Source: Pseudaquidulcibacter saccharophilus
Lineage (GTDB): Bacteria; Pseudomonadota; Alphaproteobacteria; Caulobacterales; Aquidulcibacteraceae
Assembly: GCF_019455445.1 (NCBI RefSeq)
Contig: NZ_JAHWUS010000001.1
Span: forward strand, 434,001 to 498,000
Length of the DNA stretch: 64,000 nucleotides
Direction of reading: 5' to 3'
Of this stretch, positions 8,274 to 17,885 are shown piece by piece; position 1 is the stretch's first letter, and every line of letters starts with the position of its first letter. The notes under the pieces were generated by a model that was not told where the DNA came from, made no database searches, and saw nothing but the letters and a program-made list of their open reading frames with translations. Position numbers and translations under genes: made by a program.

Positions 8274-9779
8274 ATGAGTTTTGGAAGGCGTTCACAAAAT
8301 AGTTTTGGACAGGCTTCAAAACCTGTGCCTCCGCCAGCTCCAACGTTGGATGTTGCCACTAAACAAACACCTGTTGCTGCGCCTGCTGCCCCAAAAATTG
8401 CTAATACCAATGTTCAACCGACTGCAAAGATTGAAGAGCGGGTAAGCAAAGTTGTAACCAAAACCCAACCGCAACATACAGAGCGTCAAGATGTTGCTGA
8501 TACTCGGGATGAAGAATATTACCGCCTAAAAGCATCCATTTATAACGCATTGATTGAAACCATTGATTTGGGACAATTGGCGCAATTGGATCTTAAAATC
8601 GCGCGGGATGAAATTCGTGACATCGTCAACGAAATAATCGCGATTAAACAGGTTGTGATTTCAACTTCAGAACAAGAACAATTATTAGGCGATATTATCA
8701 ATGACGTTTTGGGCTATGGTCCATTAGAGCCATTATTGGCGCGCGATGACATTGCCGATATTATGATTAATGGCGCAAATGCGGTGTTTATCGAGGTGGG
8801 TGGTAAGGTTACCAAAACCCCAATCCGTTTCCGCGATAATCAGCAATTGATGAATATTTGCCAACGTATCGTGTCACAGGTTGGTCGCCGCGTTGATGAA
8901 GCATCACCAATTTGCGACGCGCGTCTTCCAGATGGTTCAAGGGTAAACGTTATTGTGCCGCCATTGGCACTTGATGGCCCGACCATGACAATTCGTAAGT
9001 TCAAAAAAGACAAGATGAAAATGCAAGATCTTGTTGGCTTTGGCTCTATTTCCGAAGCGGGTGCAAGGGTTCTTGGAATTATCGGCAATTGCCGTTGTAA
9101 CGTGCTTATTTCCGGTGGTACTGGTTCAGGTAAGACAACGCTTTTAAACTGTTTAACCGGCTTTATTGCCCCTGATGAACGCGTAATTACCTGCGAAGAC
9201 GCGGCCGAATTGCAATTGCAACAGCCGCACGTGGTGCGTCTTGAAACCCGTCCACCAAACCTTGAAGGTATGGGGGCGATTACGATGCGCGATTTGGTTA
9301 AAAACTGTTTGCGTATGCGTCCTGAGCGTATCATCGTAGGTGAGGTGCGTGGTCCAGAAGCATTCGATTTGCTTCAGGCAATGAACACTGGTCACGATGG
9401 TTCAATGGGTACACTTCACGCCAACAGCCCGCGTGAAGGTATATCACGTATGGAATCCATGATTACAATGGGTGGTTTCTCTTTGCCGCCAAAGACCATC
9501 CGCGAGATGATTGCGGGTTCCGTTGATGTTGTGGTTCAGGCGGCGCGCCTTCGTGATGGTTCGCGTAAAATCACACATATCACCGAAGTTATTGGTCTTG
9601 AAGGCGATGTAATCATTTCCCAAGATTTGTTAACATTTGAAATTGAGGGTGAAGATGCCAATGGCAAGATTATTGGCCGCCACCGTTCAACAGGTATCGC
9701 GCGTCCAAAATTCTGGGATCGGGCAAGATATTTCGGCCTTGAAAAAGAGCTTGCTGAAGCACTTGATGAGGCAGAATAA
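8274..9779 (+). CDS. cpaF: Tad pilus secretion ATPase CpaF/TadA
   Basis: Type II/IV secretion hexameric ATPase that powers pilus polymerisation. The first 75 residues are Pro/Ala-rich and low complexity. The catalytic part has an N-terminal domain (about 85-260), Walker A GGTGSGKT at 281-288, an Asp box around CEDAAELQ, Walker B as RIIVGEVRG at 352-360, and a His box with GSMGTLHANSP. All elements expected for CpaF/TadA are intact. It is 9 bases downstream of cpaE and 12 bases upstream of tadB. Confidence 0.95.
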   Translation: MSFGRRSQNSFGQASKPVPPPAPTLDVATKQTPVAAPAAPKIANTNVQPTAKIEERVSKVVTKTQPQHTERQDVADTRDEEYYRLKASIYNALIETIDLGQLAQLDLKIARDEIRDIVNEIIAIKQVVISTSEQEQLLGDIINDVLGYGPLEPLLARDDIADIMINGANAVFIEVGGKVTKTPIRFRDNQQLMNICQRIVSQVGRRVDEASPICDARLPDGSRVNVIVPPLALDGPTMTIRKFKKDKMKMQDLVGFGSISEAGARVLGIIGNCRCNVLISGGTGSGKTTLLNCLTGFIAPDERVITCEDAAELQLQQPHVVRLETRPPNLEGMGAITMRDLVKNCLRMRPERIIVGEVRGPEAFDLLQAMNTGHDGSMGTLHANSPREGISRMESMITMGGFSLPPKTIREMIAGSVDVVVQAARLRDGSRKITHITEVIGLEGDVIISQDLLTFEIEGEDANGKIIGRHRSTGIARPKFWDRARYFGLEKELAEALDEAE

Positions 9780-9791
9780 TGTGGGGCAAAA

Positions 9792-10769
9792 ATGGACAAT
9801 AATTTGATTTTACCAGCTGCTGTGGCGGTTTTTGTTGTGCTAATCGGTCTTGCCCTCGTTATGGGTGAAGATGAAACAGCAGGTAAACGCGTATCGTCTG
9901 TTGTAAAAAACAATAGTTCACTGTCAAAACGGGTGAAAACCAACGATGTTCAGGGTGATCGTCGTAAAAAAATGATGACCAGCCTTAAAGAAATGGAAGA
10001 GCGTGAAAAGAAACTTAAAAAAGCACGTCTTTCTCTTTCTGCAAAAATCGAACAGGCCGGCCTGAACATTGATGAAAAAACTTTTTGGCTGTTTTCATTG
10101 GGGGCAGGCATTTTTGCCGCTGCGGTTGCATTTGCACTGCATCAACCAGTTTTTGTCATTCCTCTTGCCGCCGCCGTTGCGGGATTTGGTTTGCCGCGTT
10201 GGGTTATAGATTTCTTGATTGGCATGCGCCAAAAGAAATTTATCGCCGAGTTTGCTGGTTCAATTGAAGTTATTGTTCGCGGTGTTAAATCTGGTCTTCC
10301 GCTATTTGAATGTTTGAAAATTATTGGTCGTGAGGCGCAAGAGCCATTGGCGGGTGAATTCCGCCGCGTGGTTGATTCCATGCAAATGGGTATGACGCTT
10401 GAGCAGGCCATGAGTAAATTATACGAACGCGTTCCAACACCTGAGGTTAGCTTTTTTACAATCGTTCTTGCTATTCAGCAAAAGGCGGGCGGTAACTTGT
10501 CAGAAGCATTAAACAACCTATCAACAGTTTTGCGCGCCCGTAAAATGATGCGTGAAAAAGTAAAAGCATTGTCATCAGAGGCAAAGGCATCAGCAGGTAT
10601 TATTGGTTCGTTGCCAATCGTAGTTTGTATATTGGTTTCTGTTACCTCGCCTGATTATATGAAACTTTTGTTTACCGACAAAACCGGTCACATGATGTTG
10701 ATGGTTGGTGCGGGCATGATGGGTAGTGGCGTTTTAGTCATGCGCAACATGATTAACTTTGATATTTAG
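9792..10769 (+). CDS. tadB: Tad pilus inner-membrane platform protein TadB
   Basis: One of two T2SSF-domain proteins forming the inner-membrane platform on which CpaF acts. There is an N-terminal helix (residues 6-22), a charged linker, hydrophobic helices near 97-118 and 120-142, the T2SSF core (about 155-285, including AGSIEVIVRGVKSGLPLFE), and a C-terminal membrane pair ending in an LMVGAGMMGSGVL helix. Length and topology are typical. It lies between cpaF and tadC with short spacers, so it should be in the same operon. Confidence 0.93.
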   Translation: MDNNLILPAAVAVFVVLIGLALVMGEDETAGKRVSSVVKNNSSLSKRVKTNDVQGDRRKKMMTSLKEMEEREKKLKKARLSLSAKIEQAGLNIDEKTFWLFSLGAGIFAAAVAFALHQPVFVIPLAAAVAGFGLPRWVIDFLIGMRQKKFIAEFAGSIEVIVRGVKSGLPLFECLKIIGREAQEPLAGEFRRVVDSMQMGMTLEQAMSKLYERVPTPEVSFFTIVLAIQQKAGGNLSEALNNLSTVLRARKMMREKVKALSSEAKASAGIIGSLPIVVCILVSVTSPDYMKLLFTDKTGHMMLMVGAGMMGSGVLVMRNMINFDI

Positions 10770-10777
10770 GTGGTGCT

Positions 10778-11818
10778 ATGTCTGATTTCTTTGCCGATGT
10801 AAGTAGTCTCGCATCAGTCGTCACCGACCCGAATAATATTGCTGCTGGTATTATGGCCGGTGCCGCATTTGTTACGGCATTCACTGTTTTACGCCCGCTT
10901 ATGAGTTCTGATAAACTTGCAAGCCGCATGAAGTCCGTTGCCACTAATCGTGATGAATTAAGGCGAAAAAGCCGCGCGGCATTAGGGGTAAAAGAAAAAG
11001 CAGGATTAAGGCGCGAAGATACATCCGCATTCAAAAAAATTGTGGCAAAGCTTAACCTTAAATCTTTGCTTGAAGACCCGAATGTTGAAAATAAATTGCT
11101 TGAGGCCGGTATGCGTGGCCCAAAATATATTTCAGTATTCTACTTTGCCCGTTTTACTACGCCAATCGTATTCTTTTTACTGGCCTTGGTATATTTGTTT
11201 ATTGCAGGCAATGAAATGACCGCAAACCGCAAATTGTTGATTGCGGTGGGTGCGTGTGCAGCTGGCTTCTATTTGCCCAACATTCTTTTAAGCAATATTA
11301 TCGCCAAGCGTAAACAATCAATCATGCGTGCATTCCCCGATGCACTTGACCTTCTATTGATATGCGTTGAATCTGGTATGTCAATCGAGGCGGCATTCGC
11401 TCGCGTTTCCGAGGAAATCGGCACAAGCTCAATCCCGCTTGCAGAGGAATTGGGCATCACGAATTCAGAGCTTGCGTATCTTCAAGATCGCCGTGTTGCT
11501 TATGAAAACCTTGCACGCCGTACTAATCACCCTGGTATCAAAGCGGTAACTGTATCGCTAATACAGGCCGAAAAATATGGTACACCACTTGGTTCGGCAT
11601 TGCGGGTAATGGCAAAAGAAAACCGCGAAATGCGCATGACTGAGGCAGAGAAAAAAGCGGCTGCACTTCCGGCAAAGCTAACCGTTCCGATGATTGTTTT
11701 CTTCTTGCCAGTATTGTTTATCGTAATTCTTACCCCTGCATATATTCAATGGCAGAATATGGATGGACGTAAAGATAAAACCGATAGCGCCCAGATGAAA
11801 GATATCAAAGACAGGTAG
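10778..11818 (+). CDS. tadC: Tad pilus inner-membrane platform protein TadC
   Basis: Second T2SSF-domain platform protein, pairing with TadB. Helices lie near residues 20-40, 120-145 and 150-170. The T2SSF core follows (about 180-310, containing RAFPDALDLLLICVESGMSIEAAF), and the final helix is LTVPMIVFFLPVLFIVILTP. The SD TAGGTGG before the ATG is good, and the gene starts 8 bases after tadB. It is the last gene of the operon: a strong terminator begins 2 bases after the stop. TadD, TadE, TadG and pilin genes are not in this window. Confidence 0.93.
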   Translation: MSDFFADVSSLASVVTDPNNIAAGIMAGAAFVTAFTVLRPLMSSDKLASRMKSVATNRDELRRKSRAALGVKEKAGLRREDTSAFKKIVAKLNLKSLLEDPNVENKLLEAGMRGPKYISVFYFARFTTPIVFFLLALVYLFIAGNEMTANRKLLIAVGACAAGFYLPNILLSNIIAKRKQSIMRAFPDALDLLLICVESGMSIEAAFARVSEEIGTSSIPLAEELGITNSELAYLQDRRVAYENLARRTNHPGIKAVTVSLIQAEKYGTPLGSALRVMAKENREMRMTEAEKKAAALPAKLTVPMIVFFLPVLFIVILTPAYIQWQNMDGRKDKTDSAQMKDIKDR

Positions 11819-11820
11819 TT

Positions 11821-11851
11821 AAAAAAAGCCCCGAAAATTTCGGGGCTTTTT
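11821..11851. terminator. Terminator after the Tad operon
   Basis: GCCCCGAAA (11828-11836) pairs perfectly with TTTCGGGGC (11838-11846), with an A-run before it and a T-run after it, so it can terminate both tadC (plus) and the converging lipoprotein gene (minus). Confidence 0.92.
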
Positions 11852-11858
11852 GCTAATA

Positions 11859-12320
11859 TTAATTACCGCAATTCGGGTGCATATGATGCATACCATTTGG
11901 CGCTGTTTGCGGCATCGGATTTTGTTTCGCACCACAATTGCAATCAGGCTTAAACAAAACATTTCTACCAGTGCCGGCAACAACAATATTTCCGGTTCTG
12001 CGCCCCATTTTATCTAAAACATATAAACCTTCTGGCGCATTAAATGCCTGACCAGTTTGGATGGTTTTTCCGCCCATATCGGTGACCGCAAAATTACCCG
12101 TGCAACCAGCAAATTCAGTGGTGTGGTCAAAGTTTCTAGCAACTGGCGGCGGCGGCGGTGGTGGTGGCGCAGGTTCAACGGGTTCGGCAACAATCGCATT
12201 ATTATCCCAAACGCGTACATTATCTTTAGGTTTATGTGAAGCACAACCACCAATAATTATTGTGCTACTGCAAATTAATGCAATAGTAATACGCGAAATT
12301 GTCAAATTATCTTTCAACAT
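11859..12320 (-). CDS. Putative lipoprotein with polyproline linker and Cys/His-rich tail
   Basis: I do not recognise the family. The 153-residue product has a lipoprotein signal (hydrophobic stretch ending IIIGGC, Cys26 expected lipidated), then an acidic/proline linker with eight consecutive prolines near residue 55, a central domain with a Cys pair (AGCTG and CNCG), and a tail rich in Cys, His and Met (HHMHPNC). The tail could bind metal, but this is inference. It converges on the Tad operon and shares the bidirectional terminator. It is transcribed away from prfA, from a promoter presumably within 12321-12479, where no clear signal was seen. Confidence 0.75.
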   Translation of the reverse strand: MLKDNLTISRITIALICSSTIIIGGCASHKPKDNVRVWDNNAIVAEPVEPAPPPPPPPPVARNFDHTTEFAGCTGNFAVTDMGGKTIQTGQAFNAPEGLYVLDKMGRRTGNIVVAGTGRNVLFKPDCNCGAKQNPMPQTAPNGMHHMHPNCGN

Positions 12321-12479
12321 AATTACCCCTAATCACAAGTTTTATTATAAAGTTACATAAGAATAGCACGAATATTTATAATTAAAGCCTTTTTCACCAA
12401 ACAAGAGAAACTTTTATCATATTTCCCAATTGGCTAAAGTCAAAAAAATGATATAGCGAGGCATAACAGAGATTAATCC

Positions 12480-13559
12480 ATGAATTTAAGTGAAGAACGA
12501 TTACTACGGGTCGCAGACCGCTTTGAAGAAATTGATGCCCGTCTTTCAGTGGCAAGTGACGGCGGCGAAATTATGCGCCTTTCAAAAGAGCGCGCCAAAC
12601 TTGCGCCAGTTGCCGATGCTATTCGCGCGCTAAAAAGCAAAGAAAAAGAATTTGCTGACTTGCAAGAGTTGATTGAAACCTTGCCTGCGTCTGATGAAAT
12701 GGCGCAAATGGCACAAGAAGAAATGCCACAAGTAAAAGAAGATTTGGAAAAGCTAAAAGGCGAATTGCAAATTCTTCTATTGCCGCGCGACGAAGATGAT
12801 GATGCATCGGTAATTCTTGAACTTCGTGCCGGTACTGGCGGCGACGAGGCCGCGCTTTTTGTTGGCGATCTTTACCGAATGTATCAACGCTATGCAGAGC
12901 GTCAGGGTTGGAAATTAGAACTCGATTCACTTTCCGAAGGTGACGCCGGCGGCTTTAAAGAGATTATCGCAACCATCAATGGCGACGGTGTTTTCGGCAA
13001 GCTGAAATTTGAATCTGGTACGCACCGCGTACAACGCGTCCCTGCCACAGAGGCGCAGGGTAGGGTGCATACATCGGCGGCAACTGTTGCGGTTCTTCCT
13101 GTTCCCGAAGAAACCAATATTGAGGTTCATGACAAAGATATTCGTATTGATACCTATCGTTCTTCTGGTGCGGGTGGTCAGCACGTTAACAAAACCGATT
13201 CTGCGGTTCGTATTACCCACATCCCATCTGGCATTGTGGTAACGGCATCAGAGAAATCACAACACCAAAACCGTGCCAATGCAATGAAAAACCTTATTGC
13301 CCGTCTTTACGAAAAGGAACGTGAAGAAAAGGCAAAGGCCCGTTCAGATGCCCGCGCTTCACAAGTTGGTTCAGGCGACCGTTCAGAAAAAATCCGTACC
13401 TATAATTTCCCACAAGGTCGGGTTTCGGATCACCGCATCAATCTTACGCTCTATAAGCTTGATGATGTGCTTGACGGCGGTGGTTTGGGCGATTTTGTAA
13501 CTGCTTTAATTGCTGATGATACGGCAAAAAGATTGGCAGAGGCCGAAGAAGGGCAATAA
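12480..13559 (+). CDS. prfA: Peptide chain release factor 1
   Basis: Class I release factor recognising UAA and UAG. The codon-reading tripeptide PAT is seen in [14 protein letters not shown] (about residue 185), which distinguishes RF1 from RF2 (SPF). The catalytic GGQ is in [14 protein letters not shown] (about residue 231). Length (359) is standard. In many bacteria prfA is followed by prmC, the GGQ methyltransferase gene; here glnE follows instead after 42 bases, so prmC must be elsewhere or absent. Confidence 0.97.
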   Translation: MNLSEERLLRVADRFEEIDARLSVASDGGEIMRLSKERAKLAPVADAIRALKSKEKEFADLQELIETLPASDEMAQMAQEEMPQVKEDLEKLKGELQILLLPRDEDDDASVILELRAGTGGDEAALFVGDLYRMYQRYAERQGWKLELDSLSEGDAGGFKEIIATINGDGVFGKLKFESGTHRVQRVPATEAQGRVHTSAATVAVLPVPEETNIEVHDKDIRIDTYRSSGAGGQHVNKTDSAVRITHIPSGIVVTASEKSQHQNRANAMKNLIARLYEKEREEKAKARSDARASQVGSGDRSEKIRTYNFPQGRVSDHRINLTLYKLDDVLDGGGLGDFVTALIADDTAKRLAEAEEGQ

Positions 13560-13601
13560 TTTCCCTTTAAATAAGCTCGAAAATCCGTTAAAACTCACCC
13601 T

Positions 13602-16412
13602 ATGTATAAAATAAATTCATTGGGGGGAATAAAGGATGCTTTTGCGCTTGCAATTGCCAATGCCCCGTATCTTGATCGAATAAATCGCAAATATCCAGAA
13701 CTTTTTGATGAATTAACATCAACGCCGCCTAATGAATATATCGCAAAATTGTGTGATATGGCACAAAGCGCGCGCGGATTGCCTTTATATGAGGCTACAA
13801 AACAATTGCGCATCGGCAAGGCCAAGATGCACTTTGCCCTTGCGGTTTATGATTTATCAAAAACTTTGGAAACCTTGGAAGTAACTAATTATCTTTCAAA
13901 TTATGCCGATATTGCCATGCAATCGGCCGTAAAATTAGCGTGTGATGATGCCCCAGACCGCGATAAACGCGCCTTTGTTGATGGTGCTGTGCCTGGGCTT
14001 TTTATTGTTGCTATGGGTAAGCATGGTGCCAATGAATTAAATTATTCATCAGACATTGATTTAGCGGCATTTTATGACCGTGATTTTTTTCATGAGGATT
14101 ATGCCTATCAAGCCAGCCCGATTTGCGTTCGAATATTGGGCGCGGTTTCAAAGATTATGGAAGATGTAACCCCGGAAAATTATGTATTCCGCGTTGATTG
14201 GCGCCTGCGCCCCGATCCACTTTCAACCCCGCTTGCAGTTTCCACCCAAATGGCTGAAACTTATTATGAGGCGGTGGGGCAAAATTGGGAACGTGCCGCA
14301 ATGATTAAAGCGCGCCCAATTGCCGGTGATTTTGCGCGCGCCACCGAATTTATTGAATTTTTGCAGCCTTTCATATGGCGTAAATATCTTGATCACGCGG
14401 CGGTTTTGGATGTTGGGTCGATATTAAAACAAATCCACAAACATAATCGTTCTGTTGATTATGATAATCCGGCATTTAACTTAAAGCTTGGCCGTGGTGG
14501 TATCCGTGAAATTGAATTTTTTACCCAAACCCAACAATTAATCCTTGGCGGTCGTGATGTTTCATTGCGGAAATCGCGCACTGTTGATGGGCTAAAGGCG
14601 CTAAGCCATGCGGGAAGAATTGGTAAGAACATTGCCGAAGAACTTACATACGCATACTCTTTCCTGCGTGATGTTGAACATCGTGTTCAAATGCTTGAAG
14701 ATGAACAGACACACTCTTTGCCAGAAAATGAAGAAAAGCGCGCCCGCATTGCCGCACTTTCTGGCTATTCATCTTTGGATGATTTTGACAGGGCAATTCG
14801 TGAATGTCGTGAAATGGTGCGTGACCATATTACAGGGCTATTTCCAGAAAGTGATAGTTTGTCGGTTGATGGTGGGTCATTAATCTTTACTGGTGTTGAT
14901 GATGACCCCGAAACATTGGAAACCCTTTATGGTCTTGGTTTTAAAAAGCCGGCATTGGTTTCGCAAACAATTCGTTCATGGCACCACGGACGTATTCGCG
15001 CCACAAGAACCCCACGGGCGCGTGAAATCCTTACCAATATCACACCACAATTATTAAAGACCATTGCCGACACCCAAGAACCCGATTTGGTCTTCTCCCG
15101 CTTTAGCGATTTTATGACCGGTATTTCGGCGGGGGTACAAACTCTGGCATTATTCCAGACTGAACCCGAAGTTTTGGCAGAATTTTGTATGACATTGGCA
15201 ATATCATCATCGCTTGCCAATGATTTGGCAAAGCGCCCCGCGATTTTGGACGCAATGCTATCGCCACGTTTTTTGGAACCGTTGGTTCAAGATGTTGACG
15301 GCGAAAGATTACGGTTGCTACAAAGCCAGTTAGAAGTATGTGACGACTTTGAATTGGCGCTTGATATTGTGCGCCGCTTTAAACGCGAAGAGGCGTTTCG
15401 CATTGGTTATCACCTTTTGCACAATCGTACGGATGGTATTAGCGCGGGTAAAAACTATTCTGACCTTGCCATATGCTGTATCAAATGCCTGTTACCTTAT
15501 GCCATAAAAGAAGTAGAGCGCCAATTTGGTGAATTTGATGGGCAAATTGCGGTTTGTGGCTGGGGCAAACTTGGCGGTGGTGAATTAAGTGCGAATTCCG
15601 ACCTTGATTTGATGGTGATATATGACCCCAAAGAAGGTGTAGAATGTTCAAGTGGTGAACGTGCTCTAAGTGCTGAAAGCTATTTTGCCAAAGTAACCCA
15701 AAGATTGGTTGCGGCATTATCGGTTTTAACTGCCGAAGGGCCGCTTTATGAGGTTGATATGCAGCTTCGCCCATCTGGCAAAAAGGGGCCGGTTGCGGTT
15801 CGTTATTCATCATTTAAATCATATTATGAAGCCGAAGCCTGGACATGGGAGTTCCAGGCACTTACCCGCCTTACACCAATTGCGGGTGATTCAGAACTAA
15901 TGGATAAAATTCGTGGCACAACCCATAAGTTGCTCACACGTGAACGCGATATTGCAAAGACAATTGCGGATATTGTTGAAATGCGCGGAAAAATTGCCGA
16001 ACACCTGAAACCACGCGGTGAGTTTGATTTTAAGCGTCTTGATGGCGGCATAATAACATTGGAATTTTTAACCCAAGCTTATGAGCTTATTTATGCCAAT
16101 AAATTTGACTTTGTCCTAAGTGCCAATACCGCAGAAGCATTGGCAAATCTTGGTGAATTTGGGCTTTTGGATAAAGAAAAAGTTGGGCGCCTTCTAAAGG
16201 CATGTGAAGATTTGAACAATGCGCGGCAAATTTTGGATATTATTTCAGGCTCTGGATATCAGTTGGATTCAGAAACCAATGCGTCAAAACAAGCGATTGC
16301 TAATATATTGAATTCACCTGATTTTAATGTTGCCCTTGCAGGGTTAAACGATGCCCGTAATGTTGTTAAAGAGGCGTGGGAGGCGCTTTCAAATTCCATT
16401 ACCTCACTTTAA
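13602..16412 (+). CDS. glnE: Bifunctional glutamine synthetase adenylyltransferase/deadenylase
   Basis: Controls glutamine synthetase by adding AMP to, or phosphorolysing it from, a tyrosine of GlnA in response to PII state. Two nucleotidyltransferase domains are present: the N-terminal deadenylase site with GKHGANELNYSSDIDL (residues 139-154) and the C-terminal adenylylase site with GWGKLGGGELSANSDLDL (about 651-668). Between them lie the helical linkers expected of the family, including the conserved GRGGIREIEFFTQ. At 936 residues the protein is full length. The ATG at 13602 has only a weak SD; no better in-frame start was seen. Confidence 0.96.
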   Translation: MYKINSLGGIKDAFALAIANAPYLDRINRKYPELFDELTSTPPNEYIAKLCDMAQSARGLPLYEATKQLRIGKAKMHFALAVYDLSKTLETLEVTNYLSNYADIAMQSAVKLACDDAPDRDKRAFVDGAVPGLFIVAMGKHGANELNYSSDIDLAAFYDRDFFHEDYAYQASPICVRILGAVSKIMEDVTPENYVFRVDWRLRPDPLSTPLAVSTQMAETYYEAVGQNWERAAMIKARPIAGDFARATEFIEFLQPFIWRKYLDHAAVLDVGSILKQIHKHNRSVDYDNPAFNLKLGRGGIREIEFFTQTQQLILGGRDVSLRKSRTVDGLKALSHAGRIGKNIAEELTYAYSFLRDVEHRVQMLEDEQTHSLPENEEKRARIAALSGYSSLDDFDRAIRECREMVRDHITGLFPESDSLSVDGGSLIFTGVDDDPETLETLYGLGFKKPALVSQTIRSWHHGRIRATRTPRAREILTNITPQLLKTIADTQEPDLVFSRFSDFMTGISAGVQTLALFQTEPEVLAEFCMTLAISSSLANDLAKRPAILDAMLSPRFLEPLVQDVDGERLRLLQSQLEVCDDFELALDIVRRFKREEAFRIGYHLLHNRTDGISAGKNYSDLAICCIKCLLPYAIKEVERQFGEFDGQIAVCGWGKLGGGELSANSDLDLMVIYDPKEGVECSSGERALSAESYFAKVTQRLVAALSVLTAEGPLYEVDMQLRPSGKKGPVAVRYSSFKSYYEAEAWTWEFQALTRLTPIAGDSELMDKIRGTTHKLLTRERDIAKTIADIVEMRGKIAEHLKPRGEFDFKRLDGGIITLEFLTQAYELIYANKFDFVLSANTAEALANLGEFGLLDKEKVGRLLKACEDLNNARQILDIISGSGYQLDSETNASKQAIANILNSPDFNVALAGLNDARNVVKEAWEALSNSITSL

Positions 16413-16543
16413 TTCATGAAGTTGCGACGGAATAGCAGAAATACTTCGTTTTACATTCAGATAGACAAAATCGATTTTGCAAGTTTGTGGATGGCAACCC
16501 CCTGCCATTCATGTTTAATTTGAAAAGTTTGACGAGGAATAAA

Positions 16544-17293
16544 ATGAAAATATCAAAACCAATTTTGGGAGTTTTGTTGGTAACAATGTTTGCCAGCCCT
16601 GCCTTTGCAGATGACTGGAAAGGTGGCGGCCACCATGGCAAAATGGGCTTTAAAGACGGCGCATTTAATGGCCCAGGTGGTCTGTTTGACCAAATTGATG
16701 CCAATCATGACGGCGTTATTACCCGTGCCGAAGTAAAAGCGGCGCACGATGCAATGTTCAACGCAATTGATACCAATCATGATGGTTATTTAACCCGCGA
16801 AGAAATGGCGGCACATCGCAAAGTACAAATGGATAAAATGCAGCAGCGTATGGCGGCAAGCCAAGCATCAATGTTCCAAGCCATCGATAAAAACAAAGAT
16901 GGCGTAATAAACATTGACGAATGGAATTCATTCACTCCACCAAATCGTCCAGATATGTCAAAACGACCTGATTTTAAACAGCGCCATACAGAATTCTTCA
17001 AAAAGCTTGATACCAATAATGATGGCAAGCTGACAATGGCTGAATTTGCCGCTGGCCGACCAAATCACAAAATGTCAGATCGCAAAGACATGATGAAAAT
17101 GGGCGGCGGTCATATGGGCAAAGGTGGTCCACGTAACCCAGATACCAATAATGATGGCAAAATATCAAAAGCTGAATGGGATGCAATGCCATTCCCATTA
17201 TTTGATATTGCTGATACAAATCATGATGGAAAGATTACCAAAGATGAGGCGGCCAACGCTTTTAAAAACAAGCATGGCCGTGACCGCGACTAA
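16544..17293 (+). CDS. Secreted calcium-binding protein with six EF-hand loops
   Basis: From the ATG at 16544 (SD GAGGA 6 bases upstream) the product has a clear signal peptide ending FASPAFA, then six canonical 12-residue EF-hand loops at about 52-63, 76-87, 115-126, 156-167, 200-211 and 224-235. Each has the DxNxDGxI/LxxxE pattern, for example DTNHDGKITKDE. Linkers are rich in Met, His, Lys and Gly. It should bind several Ca2+ ions in the periplasm or outside the cell. The ECF sigma factor gene begins about 30 bases downstream, so it may be a target or partner of that sigma system. An upstream in-frame ATG at 16487 would destroy the signal peptide. Confidence 0.88.
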   Translation: MKISKPILGVLLVTMFASPAFADDWKGGGHHGKMGFKDGAFNGPGGLFDQIDANHDGVITRAEVKAAHDAMFNAIDTNHDGYLTREEMAAHRKVQMDKMQQRMAASQASMFQAIDKNKDGVINIDEWNSFTPPNRPDMSKRPDFKQRHTEFFKKLDTNNDGKLTMAEFAAGRPNHKMSDRKDMMKMGGGHMGKGGPRNPDTNNDGKISKAEWDAMPFPLFDIADTNHDGKITKDEAANAFKNKHGRDRD

Positions 17294-17324
17294 ATAATAT
17301 TGGAGTAAGCTTCTGCTGATAGAT

Positions 17325-17876
17325 TTGCATACAAAATTATTGCAAAAAACACGCGATGGTGATCGACGTGCAGCAGAGGCTTTGGTCCGCGCGGTTTCAC
17401 CTAAAATATTTGCCCTTGCGTATCGCATGTTTAAAAATCAGGCGGACGCCGAAGAAGTGGTGCAAGAGGCATTATTAAAACTGTGGAAAGTTATTCCCCA
17501 GTGGGAATACGGCAAGGCAAAAGTTGAAACCTGGCTTTACCGCGTTACCTATAATCTTTGCATTGATAAATTACGGGCGTCAAAAAAATACATTGCCGAA
17601 GAAATTGGCGATGATCACGCTGCGGATAATATTTCCGCTGAGCAAAATTTAATCATGTCCCAATCCGTAAATAGCCTTGGGGCATCTATCGAAGCCCTGC
17701 CTTCACGGCAAAAAAGTGCCATAATTCTCACTTATTATGAGGGGCTAAGCGCCAAAGAGACTGGTGCAATTATGGAAATAAGCGTTGAGGCAGTCGAATC
17801 ATTGCTTGCCCGTGCGAAACGTAAATTGAAAGAAGTGTTAAATAAGCAGGAGTTTAGCGACGGATTAGTAAATTAA
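17325..17876 (+). CDS. ECF-type RNA polymerase sigma factor
   Basis: Sigma-70 family protein with region 2 (about residues 20-85, including FALAYRMFKNQADAEEVVQEAL and WLYRVTYNLCIDKLR split by a short loop) and region 4 (about 120-172, with LPSRQKSAIILTYYEGLSAKE). No region 3 or 1.1, as expected for ECF. The first ATG is too far in; the listed start is TTG at 17325. However the only SD, GGAG at 17302-17305, is ideally spaced (7 bases) from an in-frame CTG at 17313, so a rare CTG start adding four residues is possible. The probable anti-sigma gene follows after 9 bases. Confidence 0.9.
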   Translation: MHTKLLQKTRDGDRRAAEALVRAVSPKIFALAYRMFKNQADAEEVVQEALLKLWKVIPQWEYGKAKVETWLYRVTYNLCIDKLRASKKYIAEEIGDDHAADNISAEQNLIMSQSVNSLGASIEALPSRQKSAIILTYYEGLSAKETGAIMEISVEAVESLLARAKRKLKEVLNKQEFSDGLVN

Positions 17877-17885
17877 ATTCGTTTA

